Assembly: GCF_006715285.1 (NCBI RefSeq)
Contig: NZ_VFMX01000001.1
Location: forward strand, 3,534,001 to 3,598,000
DNA: 64,000 nucleotides
Origin: Arthrobacter sp. SLBN-83
GTDB lineage: Bacteria > Actinomycetota > Actinomycetes > Actinomycetales > Micrococcaceae
Reading direction: 5' to 3'
Below are positions 62,860-64,000 of this stretch, piece after piece. The position numbers and the translations under genes are program-made. How positions within the stretch are numbered: the first letter of the stretch is position 1; every line of letters begins with the position of its first letter. A model generated the notes under the pieces. It worked only from the letters and a program-made list of their open reading frames with translations. It was not told the DNA's origin and did not search any database.

Positions 62860-63453
62860 GTGAGCAAGAAACCTGGACTGACAGTCCTCGCAGGTCCGAC
62901 GGCTGTTGGCAAAGGCACCGTGTCCACCTACATCCGTGACAACTACCCCGAGGTGTGGCTTTCCGTCTCAGCCACCACCCGCGCTCCCCGGCCTGGGGAG
63001 GTGGACGGCGTTCACTACTTCTTCAAGTCCAAGGAGGAGTTCGAGCAGCTCATTGCGGACGGTGAACTCCTGGAATGGGCGGTGGTCCACGGCCAGAACA
63101 CTTACGGCACCCTGAAGAGCACCGTCAACCGGGCCATCGCCGAAGGTCGGTCCGTGCTGCTGGAGATCGACCTGCAGGGCGCCCGCCAGGTCAAGGCAGC
63201 CGTCCCGGACGCCCAGTTCGTCTTCCTCGCACCGCCCACCTGGGACGAAATGGTCCGCCGGCTGGTGGGCCGGGGCACAGAAACACCGGAAGAACAGCAG
63301 CGGCGCCTGGAAACCGCTAAACTGGAACTTGCTGCTGAACCGGAGTTCGACCACACCGTCATCAATGACGACGTCCGCCGGGCAGCGGACGAGCTTGTTT
63401 CACTCATGGGGCTGACACCGCATCCACACCTGCCGGAACCGTCAGCACGCTAG
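62860..63453 (+). CDS. gmk: Guanylate kinase
   Basis: A 197-residue P-loop kinase: [19 protein letters not shown]-binding [21 protein letters not shown], and the [14 protein letters not shown] Walker B region. It phosphorylates GMP to GDP. The GTG at 62860 has AAGGAA five bases upstream. Followed by rpoZ at 15 bases, the usual bacterial gmk-rpoZ pairing. The gene also links nucleotide supply to the (p)ppGpp system in general. Confidence 0.95.
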   Translation: MSKKPGLTVLAGPTAVGKGTVSTYIRDNYPEVWLSVSATTRAPRPGEVDGVHYFFKSKEEFEQLIADGELLEWAVVHGQNTYGTLKSTVNRAIAEGRSVLLEIDLQGARQVKAAVPDAQFVFLAPPTWDEMVRRLVGRGTETPEEQQRRLETAKLELAAEPEFDHTVINDDVRRAADELVSLMGLTPHPHLPEPSAR

Positions 63454-63468
63454 GAATTTGGAGAATCC

Positions 63469-63729
63469 GTGTCCACGAACCTTGAAGGCATCATCAACCC
63501 GCCGATCGACTCGCTGCTCGAAGCAGCCGATTCCAAGTACGGCCTGGTGATCTTCGGTGCCAAGCGCGCTCGTCAGATCAACGCCTACTACGCCCAGCTG
63601 CACGAGGGCCTGTTCGAATACGTCGGACCCCTGGTCGACACCAAGCTGAACGAAAAGTCGCTCTCGATCGCACTGCGCGAGATCAACGAAGGCAAGCTGG
63701 TTTCCACGCCGATCGAAGCCGCAGAGTAA
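63469..63729 (+). CDS. rpoZ: RNA polymerase omega subunit
   Basis: An 86-residue protein with the omega core [34 protein letters not shown] and a C-terminal [15 protein letters not shown]. It helps assemble the beta' subunit of RNA polymerase. GGAG precedes the GTG. It sits between gmk and coaBC as in most actinobacteria. Confidence 0.96.
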   Translation: MSTNLEGIINPPIDSLLEAADSKYGLVIFGAKRARQINAYYAQLHEGLFEYVGPLVDTKLNEKSLSIALREINEGKLVSTPIEAAE

Positions 63730-63767
63730 ACCTGCCGCTGAACTGACTTGCTGTTGACGGAGGTCAC

Positions 63768-64000
63768 GTGCGCATAGTCCTCGGAGTCGGGGGAGGGATT
63801 GCCGCCTACAAGGTGGCATCGCTCCTCCGGCTTTTTACTGAAGCCGGCCATGACGTCACCGTGATTCCCACGGAGGCGTCAACGCGCTTCATTGGAACCG
63901 CCACCTGGGAAGCGCTGTCCGGCAACCCGGTAAGCAACAGCGTTTTCGATGATGTGCACCTGGTCAACCACGTCCGGCTTGGACACGAGGCCGACCTCGT
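63768..64000 (+). CDS. coaBC: CoaBC phosphopantothenoylcysteine decarboxylase/synthase, 3' end missing
   Basis: Only the first 77 codons are in the window. They show the flavoprotein decarboxylase (CoaC) start RIVLGVGGGIAAYKVASLL, a VTVIPTEASTRFIG segment, and a His in LVNHVRLGHEADLV near the catalytic histidine position. The full protein makes 4'-phosphopantetheine from phosphopantothenate and cysteine for CoA. GGAGG lies five bases before the GTG start at 63768. Cut by the window edge, not broken. Confidence 0.92.
   Translation, partial: MRIVLGVGGGIAAYKVASLLRLFTEAGHDVTVIPTEASTRFIGTATWEALSGNPVSNSVFDDVHLVNHVRLGHEADL

Overview
The window is a gene-dense, high-GC chromosomal segment from an actinobacterium, most likely a Micrococcaceae member of the Arthrobacter/Pseudarthrobacter type (inference). 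The reasons are the GC-rich third codon positions, many GTG and TTG starts, actinobacterial families (mycoredoxin, mihF, acVLRF1, DUF6504 next to dnaE2, PrsW, DUF6167) and blocks of gene order shared with Mycobacterium and Streptomyces. I see no IS element, prophage, CRISPR array, rRNA or tRNA gene. No gap between genes exceeds about 230 bases.

Layout. 1-8.5 kb: 3' part of an ABC1/UbiB kinase gene, a lipoate ligase-like gene, a mycoredoxin, an HMCES/YedK-type DNA-damage protein, a VOC protein, a chorismate mutase, an unknown protein, and a DUF6504-dnaE2 pair behind a LexA-type box. 8.6-13 kb: thrS, a HIT-family protein, a phosphatidylinositol-phosphate-synthase-like pgsA, and pdxS. 13-18.8 kb: M3 peptidase, a ferric-reductase-like flavoprotein, and the murT-gatD pair for cell-wall amidation. 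18.8-26.3 kb: pdxT, yebC, ruvC-ruvA-ruvB, yajC-secD-secF. 26.4-32 kb: the stringent-response gene rel, an AbiEi-like gene overlapping its 3' end, a DUF349 protein and a membrane-anchored cyclophilin. 32-41.5 kb: hisS, an amino-acid permease, aspS, a GNAT enzyme, the acVLRF1 release-factor-like gene, rarA, rpsD and two small membrane proteins. 41.6-50.7 kb: alaS-ruvX-mltG-aroE-aroC-aroK-aroB-TPR, mostly with overlapping stops and starts. 50.8-53.3 kb: efp-nusB and a convergent PrsW gene. 53.4-64 kb: the pyrimidine operon pyrR-pyrB-pyrC-(PH-like)-carA-carB-pyrF, then mihF-gmk-rpoZ and the 5' end of coaBC.

Themes. Several genes serve DNA repair and damage tolerance (HMCES-like protein, dnaE2, ruvABC, rarA, ruvX), and two have LexA-like boxes in front. 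Others serve translation and its quality control (four aminoacyl-tRNA synthetases, efp, rpsD, acVLRF1, rel), the shikimate and pyrimidine pathways, PLP synthesis, and envelope assembly.

I found no clear new multi-gene system; the region is mainly core genome. The points most worth checking are a 20-bp palindrome shared by two mirrored -10 elements between murT and pdxT, a PyrR-binding RNA loop just before the pyrR Shine-Dalgarno, a 22-bp palindrome just after a predicted mihF transcription start, the acVLRF1 gene, and the AbiEi-like gene overlapping rel.
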